Below are positions 12,364 through 24,726 of a stretch of DNA of 64,000 bases, piece after piece; the first letter of the stretch is position 1, and every line of letters starts with the position of its first letter. Under the pieces are notes generated by a model. It did not search any database, was not told where the DNA came from, and worked only from the letters and a program-made list of their open reading frames with translations. This stretch comes from Adiantum capillus-veneris (taxonomy: Eukaryota; Streptophyta; Polypodiopsida; Polypodiales; Pteridaceae), in assembly GCA_014529385.2 (NCBI GenBank), contig CM043971.1, positions 87,000,840 to 87,064,839 of the forward strand. Direction: 5' to 3'. The translations under genes were made by a program, and so were the position numbers.

Positions 12364-12699
12364 CTACATTGCATTTATACGCTCATACCGGAATAATTAT
12401 ACGTATAAAACGCTATTATACGTGAAAATCCCCTATAATCACTGTTTTGCCTTTTTTTTTAATTGAAGATTTTTTTATCATAAAATTTTTTGATCGAAAA
12501 GGCTTTCGATATATAAAAAAATCTTATTCTTATATAAGAAACTGTGGGCGGTTTTGATATCAAAAGCAGTTGTTGCAGAGCTTGAGGAGTTGTTTGAGAC
12601 AGACAGAGCTTGAGACTGCGAAAGTTTGAGGAGGATTTTGGGACAGTCAGAGTTTGAGGTAGGATTTTCAACTTGTACTGCTCTTTTCTAACTTGTTTT

Positions 12700-13480
12700 C
12701 GTGTGTTGTGCCAGACTCATGTGGTGCAATTGTTTTACTCTCACCACAGAGTTGGCTTGCAAGTTATAGGCCACTTTGTGGTGTGTAGCCATCCGGTCCA
12801 CTCCAGAATTGTGTAGCAATTAGTCACTTTTCTCGTGCTATGCAGCCACCTGGATCACTACAGAGAAGAGTTTTAGGACAAACTTAGTTTCTCACTCGTG
12901 TGTGGTGCAGTTGTCTATCTCTCACCATAGGGCTGAGTTTAGGGTTTAGTGGTCGATTGGTGGTGTACAGTAGGCATGATGCTACACCTCTCACTCTAGA
13001 GTGGCATATAGGTTGGTCAATTTTAAATCATCTCAAATTACCATTTGTTTCACGTACACACAAGAGTTTCTGTTCGTCAAACAAAGAGTAGAGAGATGCA
13101 TAGTTTATGCCCTCTTCATCTTTGTGTGACACACTAGTTACTCTTGTGGTTCAAACTCCAAGAAACATCATTGTTCATCACTAGATGACTTGGTGTTGTT
13201 TTTGGATGTAGATACATATGATATTTGGCCTGCATGTGAGCTTGTTAAGTTATCGGTTGATGTTTGTATTGTGGGTTCCACACACTTCATCAGGGATTGG
13301 ATTAAGTCGCATCATCGTTCTTACTACATAGAAATATGAGGGATATGTTTGTCTACCTAAGAGTGGAGAGATGCATACCTATGCCCTCTTCATCTTAGTA
13401 TGACACGCCTTGTACTTTTTGTATCGTAGATACACCACTTATCAGTAGATGACTTGGTGTTGTCTTGGATGTAAATATGG
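12700..13480. repeat. Diverged duplication inside hAT
   Basis: Blocks recur about 180-280 bp apart: gtgtggtgca...ctcacca at 12,719 and 12,900; gagagatgca...tgccctcttcatctt at 13,092 and 13,367; gatgacttggtgttg at 13,185 and 13,448. This looks like old tandem duplication of non-coding transposon sequence. Confidence 0.55.
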
Positions 13481-14470
13481 AAGTGCCACAAGAACAAAAC
13501 AAAAAGGATTTTTTAGGAAATGTACTTACCCACCTTGAGAGTGGCAAGAAAAACAATCCCTTAGCCCGACCTAGAGCTTTTGATCTTTCCCTATGTCTAA
13601 ATGGTGCCCATAGCGTGGGTTGTGACATTGCAACGATTTTTGGTCTGCGACCAAGTGATGAATTGTTTATGGTCTCTCTAGTTGCACTTCTAAATTATAA
13701 AATTGATCAAATTATATTGTCTCTTTCTAACGACATGGTGATAAATATTATGTCTCTTTATTGTTGCAAGATTAAGTTATCCAATCTATTTTTTTGAAGA
13801 TTTGAAAGTGATAACCTGTAAACTTTACGATAAATCTTTCTCATGATGACGTGTTTGCTTGATTGACAGATATGGAAGAAGAACTTAATCATGCCGAAGC
13901 ACAGGCCATCTACAAAGAAGAGAGAGGACAAAATGTTCAGGAGAAAGATCTCAAAGCTATCGCATGGATTGAAGAGGATGAGTCCAGATTGCAAGGCAAG
14001 CCTCTCAACCTTAAGGAGTGCCGGAATCTATTTCCAAGCCACTTTGTGTGCCAGCATTTATTTTGAATCGGTTGCAATGCCAAGGAATCATCACATGTAA
14101 AGCTATCATATTTGAATCAAGAAGGACTAGCACAAGTGTTTCTACAAAGATTCATACATCGCGTTATGCCAAACAACAATTAAATGGCACTTTACTTTAT
14201 ACAGCAATGTTATGTTCACAACATCCTTGGGAGACGCGTGGATTGGTCAAACCGCCCCAAGAACTTTGGTATTGGGCATGGTTGGATTGCAAAGAAATTG
14301 GTTGCAAGTTATGCCAATAATCCAATGCCTCCACGCAAACGTCCCATAGTTCTGCTTCCAAAAGAATCAGAGACACTCGCTGCATTGGCAAGCCAAGGGA
14401 TCGGAAAGATCTTGCAAGCCAAGGAGAGACACCTAATATTTTGCATGGCAGAATCCGTGAACTTGAGATA
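13465..14470 (+). CDS. Unknown coding-like segment inside hAT
   Basis: I do not recognise the product. On the strand opposite the transposase, a first frame (13,465-13,797, 110 residues) is followed by a likely acceptor (gattgacag at about 13,870) and then by acidic/charged frames at 13,863-14,066 and 14,184-14,471 that need a frame change between them. No known domain is evident. It may be a second hAT gene, a captured host fragment, or chance. It lies wholly between the transposon ends. Confidence 0.25.
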
Positions 14471-14774
14471 GAGCTATCAGAGGCCTAAGCCAAGCTGCAA
14501 CAAAACTCTACGGTCCATTGGCAGATCATGCTAGTTCTTTGCAGCAACGGCCTCCATGCCCATTTCCTACGCCTGAAAATACTGAGTTCAATGAGCTAAC
14601 TCAATCTTTGGGTTGAGCACTTTGCTCACTTTACCCATGTCTATTTTGGCGAACTACAGTTTTTGTAAGCACATCTCATCGTTTATCCCTTATGCTAGCC
14701 ATTTTTGTATTCTCCATCAGTGAACCTTGTATTCTATTGTATCTACCTGTAATTATGACTCTTATTGCAAAAGT

Positions 14775-14780
<6 letters not shown>

Positions 14781-14846
<66 letters not shown>
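14781..14846. repeat. (AG)n microsatellite
   Basis: A pure AG run of about 33 units just downstream of the transposase stop region. Confidence 0.95.
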
Positions 14847-14849
<3 letters not shown>

Positions 14850-14910
14850 TGAACATGTTGTAGTATAAATTTTCACATACTCATAGCGAGAACAACTTAT
14901 AGACCTTAAT

Positions 14911-17756
14911 TCATGCATCTTTGTCTCCATCAAACACACCAACCATATCATCTATTTTCTCCATATCATAGAATTTTGAAGCTATCTCCCATTCCATATC
15001 ATCGTCATCATCTACTTTTGCAGTTATAGCTTCATGGGTTTGAAAAACACCATAGTGCTTTTGTGTTGCAATGTTCACCTGCTTATGAATGAGTCTCATG
15101 TTGTAGAAAACATAAACCAAATCAGCAGCATGTTGAGGATGAAGCCTGTTTTGTTTCTTAGTATGCATGAAGTCAACAGCCGACCAATTCCTCTCACAGC
15201 TTCCACTTGATGCTGTAATAGATAGAACTGTGACAACAATGTGCTACAGATCCACTTTTTCCCCACCATAGAGGCACACTTGTGTGTGCAATGGCATCCA
15301 TATGCCATGGATCCTGGAACATGCTAGCTCTATTTAGCATAATCAACTTGCTGATGAAAAGCAGCCTTCCCATCTTCTTGTCCTAATAGTGGAGAGCACA
15401 CTATTTTAAAGTCACTTATGACTTCTTTATTGGCCAATTGTTGGTGCATTTGAAATCTGGGATCTAATAAAAATTCAACACCATGCAATGGCATATGCAA
15501 ATGCACCCATCGCTTATTGGCAACTGTAATTATGGAAGCTTTGTCCTTTGCACCAAAGCCAGCATGCTCTCTTACTTTGCACAATGCCTCTGACATATAC
15601 CAATAGACTCGACCAAAGACAAAAGAATCTCTGTCAACTATTCACAAAAAATCTATAAATGGTTTGTCCAGGGTGACAATTCTCTCTACATTGTGCCAAA
15701 AAACTTGCAAGTTCACAAGTTGTACACATCTTGCAGCTGCCTCTTAGTAGCTAGAATACTTGCTGAGCCATGCATCCCAGCATCTATCAGATACTGTTTT
15801 AAACAATGCAGGCTTCACTTCTGGCAAGGTGGCAAGAACATAATATGCAGTTGCAAACCTTGTGGCACAAAATATCTGCAAAGTTTTGTTGGGTGATTTT
15901 AATTGAAAAAGCGCATACGAAAATTGATACTCTAATAAATTTCACCACATGATTACCATCTAGCATTGTTTTCTTTATGACGACCATTTTTCAAATATCT
16001 TTTAATAGCAAATTAAGAGTACGTGCGGCACATAGCACCCAAGTAATTTCTGGGTACTTAACTTGGATAGCCCTTTTTGCAGCCTTGTAATTGGATGCAT
16101 TATCTGTGACAATTGCAATCACATTATCTGGTCCACTTGCCTTTGCTATAGGGCACTCATATATCCTTACTAGACAATCATTGGTCTTCTCTTTTAAAGA
16201 GGTGTCAATGGCTTCCACGAACGTAGACCCTCTAGGATTAATAAGCATCACATTGATGAGTGGTTTCTTATGACAGATGGTCCATCCATCCAACACTATG
16301 GTGCAACCATATGCAGGAACAAAGTCCACCAATGTGTGCCTGAGGGTGGCTTCAGTACTATCTTTTACTTTATCTAGATATTTTGTACGCATCTTATTAT
16401 AATCAAGAAGCACAAACCCTTTTTTGGTCGTGCTCATTAGTGCATCTTGAAATATGGGGTTGTGCATAGCATTGAATGGTATACCACACGCTACAAAATA
16501 TTGCATCCATTTTAAGTTCAATTCAAGAAACCATTGCTTATCTATCACTTCATACAACGTTTGACCATTGGATGATGCTTTACTAGTAGCTTTAGTTGAG
16601 CTAGGATTTGCTACAGCTAACGTCGAAGCACGTTCATGACAAATGATTTCTTTGTTAAGTATGGAGCCTGATTTACCCTTGTAATTTTCTGTGGTAAAAG
16701 CGCACATTTGTAAGGCCCCCATTATGAGGAGAAGCCATCGTGCATGAAGGAAAATCACTCACTGGAAACCAAAATTTTCACGGACAAGAATCAGGGGCAA
16801 CTTTAAAGGCCTCGGGGGCGGAGGCCCCCAAGATATTTTTTTTTGCTAGAATATTCTTTTTTGCCGGAATATTATGGCTGGACGGCGGTCGGAAAGTGGT
16901 CGGAAAACAACCGGTCGGTTGGCTGGTGGCCGGTAGTCAATGGCCGATGGCCAGTGGTCGGAAGTCAATGGCCAGTGGCCGGTGGCCGAAGTCAAAAGCG
17001 GACTTGTCTTCTCAAGGGAGGCCACACATGGGCGGATTGGAGGGTCCGATTTGGACTTATTCGCACAAGGGCGGCTACACATGGTTGTCTCTCATAAGAG
17101 AGGGCAGCCCTTTTGGCCTATAAAAGGAGGCCATTTCTACACGCATTTCATAGTGTGAAGTTGATGCAACAAGGTGAGTGTGAGGTGGTGAGAGTGAAGC
17201 AAGGCGGGAGCTCCATTAAGGGTATAATCCCTTTGTAAACTACTTCTTGTTTTGAAGTACTAAAGCCATTGAGTGGCTGCTTTCCCGTGGACATAGCCCA
17301 CATTGGGCGAACCACGTATATCATGTGTACTCTCTCTCTCTCTCTCTCTCTACTCTATAATCTCGTGTATATAAATCTGTCTCTCTCCATTAAGTAATCT
17401 ACTCAATTATCTATTTAGCTACGTCTTATTTCCTAACATTCTTCCGTAGGCACATGCTTTGTCCTCTCATTGACAAATGCCATTTTAACATCCATTGCAG
17501 CTTGTTTGGCATTCACAGTTTTCTTTTTGGCTGCAAGAATTTGCTCAGCAATGCGAGCGTACTTTGGTAATCTAGCATGAATATCTCTTGGTGGCACTGT
17601 ACACTCGGACACATTAATAGGGACTTTAAACAAATGCTCTTTTATTCTGCTCGCATTACCACTGAACTCATCGCCGCATGTCTTGTATTTCAATCGAGAT
17701 GCATTTTTTTCAACATGCAGTTGGTGGACGTAATTCCACTCATGTCCTTTCACCAT
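14911..17756 (-). pseudogene. hAT transposase (BED, DUF659, dimerisation)
   Basis: Cut-and-paste transposase remnant; without the insertion it would span about 2.2 kb, a normal hAT length. The N-terminus (17,756, MVKGHEW) is a BED-type zinc finger; the usual first Cys of the CxxC pair is Tyr (YKTC), so zinc binding is probably lost. After an insertion, 16,758-15,991 holds the DUF659-type core: WFLELNLKWMQYF, CGIPFN, GWTICHKKPLINVM, VTDNASNYKAAKRA and CAARTLNLLLKDI. From 15,990 to 15,600 the frame has stops but keeps TRFATAYYVLATLPEVK. The C-terminal dimerisation region (15,308-14,911) includes HTKKQNRLHPQHAADLVYV and an acidic tail. Multiple stops make it inactive. Confidence 0.85.
16765..17438 (+). 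mobile_element. LTR-like insertion in hAT transposase
   Basis: GC-richer block between the BED and DUF659 coding parts. It has a local array of ggccggtgg / ggccagtgg units (16,915-16,990), a TATA box (tataaaagga, about 17,120), an R/U5-like stretch, the TTTCCCGTGGACATAG block typical of copia LTR 3' halves, and ends in CTAACA at 17,438. The left end was not resolved, so solo LTR versus truncated element is open. Confidence 0.5.
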
Positions 17757-18024
17757 GCTGATAGATAAATTTAAGCTACCAAATCAACAAATCCACTTGT
17801 TAATTTGAAGGTCAAAATTAATTCAAAGCACCAAACTACACAAGCTATGATCTATCGATCAATATAGTGATCAAAATCTATCCACATTATCGATTAGTAT
17901 CGCACTACATTATCAATTAACAATAGACAATAATAGTCTTTGAATTCTTCAATAAACTCATGTCAATCAAATTATATTTTGATGCACTAAATAAATTCAC
18001 TTCAAAAAAAACATTTCAATCACA

Positions 18025-18275
18025 TTGCACTATATTGATTCATTTAAAGTGCAAGCTTTTAGCTTTCACACATATGATAATTGATTTTATAATCCGTTGC
18101 ACTATATTGATTTATCTAAAGTGCAAGCTTAAAGCTTTCACACCTTACGATAATTAGTAATATTGATCAACTCTTGCAATTGATTCTCATTGGAAATGGG
18201 ATTAATTGCAATCTTTGACAATTGTCATATCCATTTGAAGTGCGAACATGAAGTTCTCACACTCCACGGTAGATC
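18025..18275. repeat. 72-bp tandem repeat in hAT subterminal region
   Basis: Two good copies (from about 18,025 and 18,097) share ttgcactatattgatt, aagtgcaagctt and agctttcacac, and a weaker third follows near 18,227. It lies on the transposase-promoter side of the transposon. Confidence 0.6.
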
Positions 18276-19124
18276 TTTGAAAGCTTATCTATTTGCATTT
18301 GATACAGGTGTACAATCACACAGTATGAAGACATAGCAATCCAAAAAAAGATAATGTAATATCAATATATTTGGACATAAGTTTTTAAATTTTGATTCTA
18401 GTGAGAGCATAGTGTGATGGCTCTACACAGAACAACAAAATTTCTACCTATGTTCACTTTGAGGCGAGAAAGTATCTGCACGTCAAAATCGAACTAACCT
18501 AAATAAAACTAACCTAAATAAAACTAACCTCTATTCTATTTTATTTTGCTGACAGATAACCTCATGTGATAGTATACTCTACACACAACCGTAATCTCTA
18601 AACTATATCCTAATTCACTTCCACGTGTTAGTAACCTGAGCACGTAGCAGTGATTCTTAAAAAACAAAAAACTTTGTATCAGTGAGAGTTTGAGCTCTAC
18701 ACAACATACAAAGCTTAAATAATTTGATTTTAAAAAATTAATTACATTTTTTAGCAAAACATAAAATTTGATTTGATCAAAAAGTTAAAAATTTTGAATT
18801 ATCACAATTTTTATTTTTTTTGTCTTTTGTTGATAGGGAATACCTCTTGAGAGGAACAATAGACTCAGTAGGCGCGTTGCCGGTATACATAGGTTTTTTT
18901 TCGAACAATATATCTTTCGATCAAGAAATAATTTGTACTAAACATCTTTCGATTGAAAGATGTTTTGATCAAAGTAATTTTTTATGGAAAATATGAGAAA
19001 AAAATACGATGCCCGTTTTTTATGGCATGTAGCCGTATAAAACACCCATATATTTGCGGTCATATAAAATATGCCCGTATATGGCATATTATACATTTTT
19101 TGTATAATGTATAATGCAACTTAG

Positions 19125-20640
19125 ATAAGCTCTTAACATGTCTTGAATGATTTGATTGGTCCTTTCTGTCTGCCCATCAGTTTGAGGGTGATAAGTAGTA
19201 CTAAATGCCAATTAGGTTCCTGTAGTAGCTGAGAATAAGGCTTTCCAAAAATTTGAGGTGAACTTCGCATTGCGATAAGAAATTATCCGTCGAGGTAAAC
19301 CGTGATACATGAAAAACACTTTTCATAAAGACTTGAGCTTTATCCTTAGCCGTAAACGTTGTCTTGATTGGAAGCAAATGGGTCATTTTTGTAAGCATAT
19401 CAATAACCAAAAAATAGAGTCATATCCCAAAGATGTACGAAGTCCTGTAATGAAATTCATGGATGTGCATTTCCATTTCATTTGTGGTGCGTCAATAGGT
19501 TGAAGCTTATCGGGGTATCGAAATCATTTAGCTTTAATACATTGATATATTAAACATCTTGTAACATAGTTCAACACATCACGCTTTAATCCTGGCCAAA
19601 AGAAACTCTTTCTTACAATAGAGTAAGTCTTAATATATCTTGGGTGTCCTGCTATACGTAAATTGTGAGCTTCCTATAATATCTAAAGTCTTAATATATC
19701 TGATACAAAGAAGATTACTGAAGTAAAGGTCATCTCCATCGATGTGGAAGCCTTTGATTTTCCTCTCTTGCTTCTCTTTGCAATTATTTAAGTTCATTAG
19801 GTACTGGATTCTTATGTAATATGGGTCTTGAGACATACCTTCTCGAAAAAAGTCAATTATGGAGCTAGTAGACGTTGTGATAGCGATATAGTACTCTTCT
19901 TGCTTAAGGCATTGGCCATAAGATTTTTATTCCCAAGTTTATATTTGATTTTTATTCCCAAGATAATTTAACTCATGTGTACGTAGCTTACGCGATTCAT
20001 AAGCTATTGGTTTTCCTTCTTGATATAGAACACCACCGATCGCTTGTCCACTTGCATCAGTGAGCACAGTGAATGTCTTTGAGAAGTCTAAAAGATGTAG
20101 TATTGGAGCATTCACCAAAGCTTCTTTGAGTTTCTCAAAACTATCTTGATCAGGTTCATTCTAAGTAAACACTTTAGCCTTCTTAAGTGTATTAGTCAAT
20201 GGAGATGCAATCTTAGCATAGCCTTGAATAAATGTACGATACCATCCTGTCAAACCAAGAAAGCCACGTACTTCTCGGGTACTGATTTTGGTGTAGGCCA
20301 AGCTATAAAAGCTTCGATCTTACTTGGATTGGCAGTTTCCTTGGACACAATAAATCCCAAATATTCCACCTTGTCAGTGAAAAAGGTGCATTTGCTACGT
20401 TTAGCATATAGTTGATATTGACAGAGAAGCTCAAGTACTTGTCACACATGTTGTTCGTGTTCTTCTCTATTTATGTATCATCAAAGAAGACAAAAACAAA
20501 ATCATCAAGATGCTCTCAAAACACATCGGTCATGAGATGATTAAAAGTTGCACGAGCATTGGTAAGTCCAAAAGGCATAACTATAAATTCCTAACGTCCA
20601 AAACGAGTATTAAACCTTGTCTTTGGTATGTCCTCCTCCT
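19125..20640 (-). pseudogene. Ty3 RT-RNase H-integrase remnant
   Basis: Minus-strand, many stops. Going from 20,640 down: RT (MPFGLTNARATFNHLMTDVF, then FVFFDDT for the catalytic box), a connection region, RNase H (FTVLTDASGQAIGGVLYQEGKPIAYESRKL), a weakly kept integrase zinc-binding region, the integrase core, and the family motif [23 protein letters not shown] just before the hAT junction. The continuation is at 12,363. The 5' side is cut at about 20,645, where plus-strand copia sequence begins. Confidence 0.85.
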
Positions 20641-20644
20641 TGAT

Positions 20645-21619
20645 TTGGGGTGATTTAAATGCTACTTTCATGACAAAAGATTTGGGATTGTTGCATCATT
20701 AAGTATATAGTTTAAGCATTGTGATGGTGGTATTATCTTGTGTCAGGAAAGTTATATAGAGACAATGGTATGTCTGTTTGGACTTGAGGATTTCAAACAT
20801 ATTTCCACTACTATGGAAACATGTTTTAAATTGATTCTTCATGATGCTCATAATCTTGGTGATGTGAGTCTTTACCAAACTGCTATTGGATGCCTTATTT
20901 ATGTATGAAACATGAGGCCCACTATTCAATTTGCACTCTCACAGGTTAGCAGATTTATGCATAGCCTAGGGTCTAAGAAATTGCACGCTGTCAAGAGGAG
21001 TTTTTGCTACTTGAGTGGAACTTTAAATCTTGGCTTGTTATAGCCCACAGGGGGGATCATTGCCATCACACTTACGTGCTTTTTTGGACCCCAATTAGGC
21101 TAATTGTTTTGACACATGAGTGTCCACGAGTGGTTTTTTTCTCATGCTTCGTAGCTCATGCATATCATGGTTGGCCAAGAAGCAACCGACACTGGCCACT
21201 TCCAATTATGAGGCTGAGTATAGGGCAGTCTTCATAGCTACTATTGAGTGTGTATGGCTCAGACACCTGGCTGATTTGGGTGTTGGACAGGACACTGCCA
21301 ACAATATTTACAATGATAGTCAGAGTGCATTTTAAGTTGAAAGAAACCCAGTTTTTCATGCTTGCACAAAGCACATTGAGGTGCATTACCGCTATGTCAG
21401 GGGAGCCTCTAAGAAGGAGAGATCAACTTGGCTTATGTGCCAACACAAGACAATCTTTTAGATCTTTTCACAAAGGCATTGTCTCGTGAGAAGTTTGAAG
21501 CTTTCCACAAAGCTTTGGGCTTATTGGGCCTTTGTGGATTGACCATGTCCTTAGGAAATGGCACTTCCCTATACTCTAGGTGCCATCTCTCATTCACTAC
21601 ATCACTCCTAGGGGGGATT
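20645..21619 (+). pseudogene. Copia RT/RNase H fragment, copy 1
   Basis: Degenerate, 5'-truncated copy of the same copia family seen at 29,800-31,073. The nucleotide sequence follows that copy throughout (for example ttgttgcatcatta near 20,690 and the RNase H region near 21,120-21,240). Frames are broken many times: the short open pieces carry RNase H parts such as AKKQPTLATSNYEAEYRAV and the C-terminal FTKALSREKFEAFHKALGLL. A purine tract (ctaggggggatt) ends it and leads into the LTR. Confidence 0.8.
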
Positions 21620-21849
21620 TGTTACTATATACATGTGGTAGTGATGTGTGTAACACACTTAGGACCTTCAGGGCATTTTCTCCCTCTCTAGGATGTTTTT
21701 TCCACCGTGCATTGTATATACACCCATCACTCTAGGGCTATCTTATCTTTCCATTTCACACTAAGTAATACACTCTCTGTTGTGTGGCTTGAGCTTCCTT
21801 CTTCTTCTCCAAGGTCTATGTGTTTTCCTATTTTCTTAAAATTAAAACA
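21620..21849 (+). repeat. Copia 3' LTR, copy 1
   Basis: Starts TGTTACTATATACATG right after the polypurine tract and ends at about AAAACA. Matches 31,152-31,385, including the TATA-like gtatatac, and the cactaagtaatacactctctgttg block. Confidence 0.7.
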
Positions 21850-21989
21850 GGTACTCTAATCCTCTTTCACATTAAAAGGTCGCATAAACCCAAGCCTTGC
21901 CTCAATACTCCTCCTTCAAGGGGGAGCATCTCTCAAATCAAATTTTTTGTGCTCTCATTTATGCTCTACTTTTGTGAGGGGTTAGACAC

Positions 21990-22840
21990 TACCAAGAGGA
22001 ATAATTCCTTGAACCTCCCAAATTCCATTATGGGCAAAGAATCCTTAATGAAACTTGATTGCCAAGGTTTTCACACCTGGCAAGCTAAACTAAAAGGATA
22101 TCTTATGAAAAAAAATCATGGGGAGTTGTGAAACCTTTAGGGAAGAACAAAAGGATAAAAACTAGGGCAGCCACTGCTAGGTATCAAGAGATAACTAAAC
22201 AAGCATATGGCATTCTTATTATCTCTCTTGACAATAACAACATCCTCTATCGTGATGAGCACAAAAACTTCTCAAGAATCTTGGCTAACCCTATAATGGA
22301 AATTTGGAATAAAAGCCAAAAGATCCATAATAGCACTTAAAATGCAACTTTATGCACTCACAATGGAACCAAGATAAGAGAAAGTTTCCATACTTCTTAG
22401 ACATGCCCGATAGTACCTTCGAGCAAATAATGATAGTCCTTATGGAGAGGGATTTGGTGTCTGGCTTGGAGGACACTATCAATTCACTCTAAGACCATGA
22501 GAAGAAGAAAGACCCAAAGAAGGAAACTGGAGGATCATTTGTGGTTTCATCCAACAAGTGCAAGAAGTGTGGAAGAACCAGCCATGCTATATGCTCAGGG
22601 ACATGCAATATTTGCAAGAAAATAGGACATCCACTGTTTAGATGCTTTAAGAAATACCAAGAAATAGATCAAAGTCCAACGGAAAAAACCTTCAATCCAA
22701 GAGACAAAGGCAAACAACAAGTTCATCTTGTACAAGAAGAAGATAACAACCACAATTATCTTGATGAACCTTCATTTTTTATAACTTCTCGATCATATCA
22801 CTACATTGAGCACTCTCTTGATTATGATGAAGTACTCTAA
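21990..22840 (+). pseudogene. Copia-type Gag remnant
   Basis: Broken gag. Pieces in order: a capsid-like start (KLDCQGFHTWQAKLKGYLMKK, about 22,050) whose spacing of aromatic residues fits the FxGxNYxxW region of copia Gag; a helical stretch with EIWNKSQKIH (about 22,300); after two stops, a basic linker and a nucleocapsid-like double Cys region (CKKCGRTSHAICSGTC then CNICKKIGHPLFRC, the second a CX2CX4HX4C knuckle, about 22,560-22,650). A charged tail follows. No protease, integrase or RT follows; a second LTR element begins at 22,957. Confidence 0.7.
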
Positions 22841-22956
22841 TTTTTTATCCTAGCCAAGAAATAAATGATCACGTATTGAACCACGACCTAATGAACCATA
22901 GATAACTAGCCATGATGTATCAGTGAATCACAATGACCCTAACCAACTCACATTTT

Positions 22957-23210
22957 TGTAAGGTAAACCCTAGCTTCATGTATGTGTTCTTTTGTATGTA
23001 CAACCCCTCTAAGATGTTGACAATCCATGTGTAAGAAATCCCATAGACTTGATGCATTTTCATGTGAGACATCTACAAGCCTGTGTGTCAAGAAGCTACA
23101 TCCCTTTCTATGCCTATATAAGAGGCTCTTTGTACATGAACTTATATCTAGTAATATTAAGCATCCTTTTCATATGAATGCATCACATGTATATACCCCA
23201 CAACTTTACA
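22957..23210 (+). repeat. 5' LTR of non-autonomous copia-like element
   Basis: Starts TGTAAGGTAAACCC and ends CAACTTTACA. Contains ctatataa (23,114-23,121). Matches the 3' LTR at 24,727-24,988 over its whole length, including the aagaagctacatccctttct block. Confidence 0.85.
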
Positions 23211-23212
23211 AG

Positions 23213-23224
23213 TGGTATCACAGC
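23213..23224 (+). other. Primer-binding site, initiator tRNA-Met type
   Basis: TGGTATCACAGC, two bases after the 5' LTR. One mismatch from the common plant copia site TGGTATCAGAGC. Confidence 0.85.
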
Positions 23225-24726
23225 GTGTTTAGGTCTTAATCCATTATAGGTTAGGCATAAATTATCCCTCCTAGATCCATTAGCTTCTCTTTCTTGGCTA
23301 GTTGGTCGAGTCAATTTTCTTTGCATGAGCATTTGGATTTTGCATAATTATTTTCTTTTTCTTAATTCTAAGTAACTGGGATACGCATAGAGTGCCACTT
23401 CCCGTACTTGGAAATAGGTCCAAGTGAGAAGAAACACACACTAGGGGGAGCACTTGTCTAGAAATTTGGGGCTTTTTCTAAGGAATCAACACTTGTTTTG
23501 GAAAATTTTGATGTGGAAATAGAAGAGTGTTTAGGTAATTGATATTATCACTTTTGAGGTGGCCACATGAGACTTGCTTCCCCTATTCACTACCCATACC
23601 TGTGTCTCTTTAGTGCCATGATTTTTAGTATCTTCATTAGCACTCATAGTATCCAAATCTTGCAATTTCTTCCATAGCTCCTGCATGCCCTCGCTCACAT
23701 ACATTTGAAAATTAGAACCTGCTTGCAACTCCGTTCAAGAACACGAGCACCTCAATAACTCCATCAATTTTGAGGCAAACCATATCACAACAAGCTTCAA
23801 ATCTTGGGCGTCCATGCTGCATTGAACTGCATTTCCTTTAGCATGTGAGAATCAAATCCGACAACACATTGTACGCTTGGTAGTCAACCATCTCTCATAG
23901 TAGCGAGTTTCCAACAATGCGGGCTCCACCAAGTTCATCAACTGTAGCAAGTCGACAGTGAGTCAAAGACGGCTACACACACACACACTTGAGACCCCTG
24001 CTTTGGCCATCTCCAACCATCCCCGACTTGGCACCAGTGTCAATGTTTTTTCTTTGGCACAAAATTTCTTGTTTACAACCTCCTTGACACCCACCCCAGC
24101 CCTCTCAATTGCCCGCCTTCACACAGCTCCCGATGCGGTGGTTCTTCCTCTTCCCATGTTGCCCATGTGGTGGTTTTATCTCACGGCCTACATGGCCCAT
24201 GATTCACCTACATGTTTTTTTTTGGGTTTATTTTTTTTGCTTTACTTCTTAGGAAACTATTTGTTTTTAGGGACTTAAGGCTCCATTTCCATTGCTCCTT
24301 ATCCAAGCAGAAAGTGGCTCGAGCTAATCGATGTCAATTAAAGATGGAGGGGAACAAGAACATGAGAACTTAATCAATAATGGACCAACCTATTGACAAA
24401 GCATCATTATCACTATCTACACACATCTATTTTATGTTATGGTAGACAATATCCAAATTATTTCATGGGTACTATGTCTCTTTGTAAGGGTTTAGACACT
24501 ACCACACATAAAAGGTGGTAAGACCTACCCTTAAAAAAATCTGGATGTATCCAAGTGTGAACCCAAACGTGATGCACCTAATTAGAACCACGTCTTGATG
24601 AATCCAAATGTGAACTCATGCCTATTCCTAAAGATTTCATTGTGAAAGATGAGCTAATGTATCGAGTGAGAACTAGTCATGATGCATCCGACATACCTAG
24701 GATGAATCTGGGTTTATGGGGGAAAT

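Larger units (their letters stand above)
12364..19124 (-). mobile_element. hAT DNA transposon (6.76 kb)
   Basis: The element is flanked by ATAAGCTA (12,356-12,363) and ATAAGCTC (19,125-19,132), a 7/8 match to the 8-bp target duplication expected of hAT. Ends are short inverted repeats: left CTACATTGCATT, right (reverse complement) CTAAGTTGCATT. Sub-terminal regions on both sides are rich in related TATAC/CGTATA motifs. Removing the element reconnects the LRAY and YFMHEQGKW parts of a Ty3 integrase. Transposase lies on the minus strand; a plus-strand coding-like segment and an LTR-like insertion are also inside. Confidence 0.85.

Noticed and set aside
23531-23728. Minus-strand frame with WVVNRGSKSHVATSK resembling a copia protease site
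   Set aside because: It is antisense to the LTR element that contains it, lacks the catalytic Asp-Ser/Thr-Gly, and has no flanking gag or integrase.
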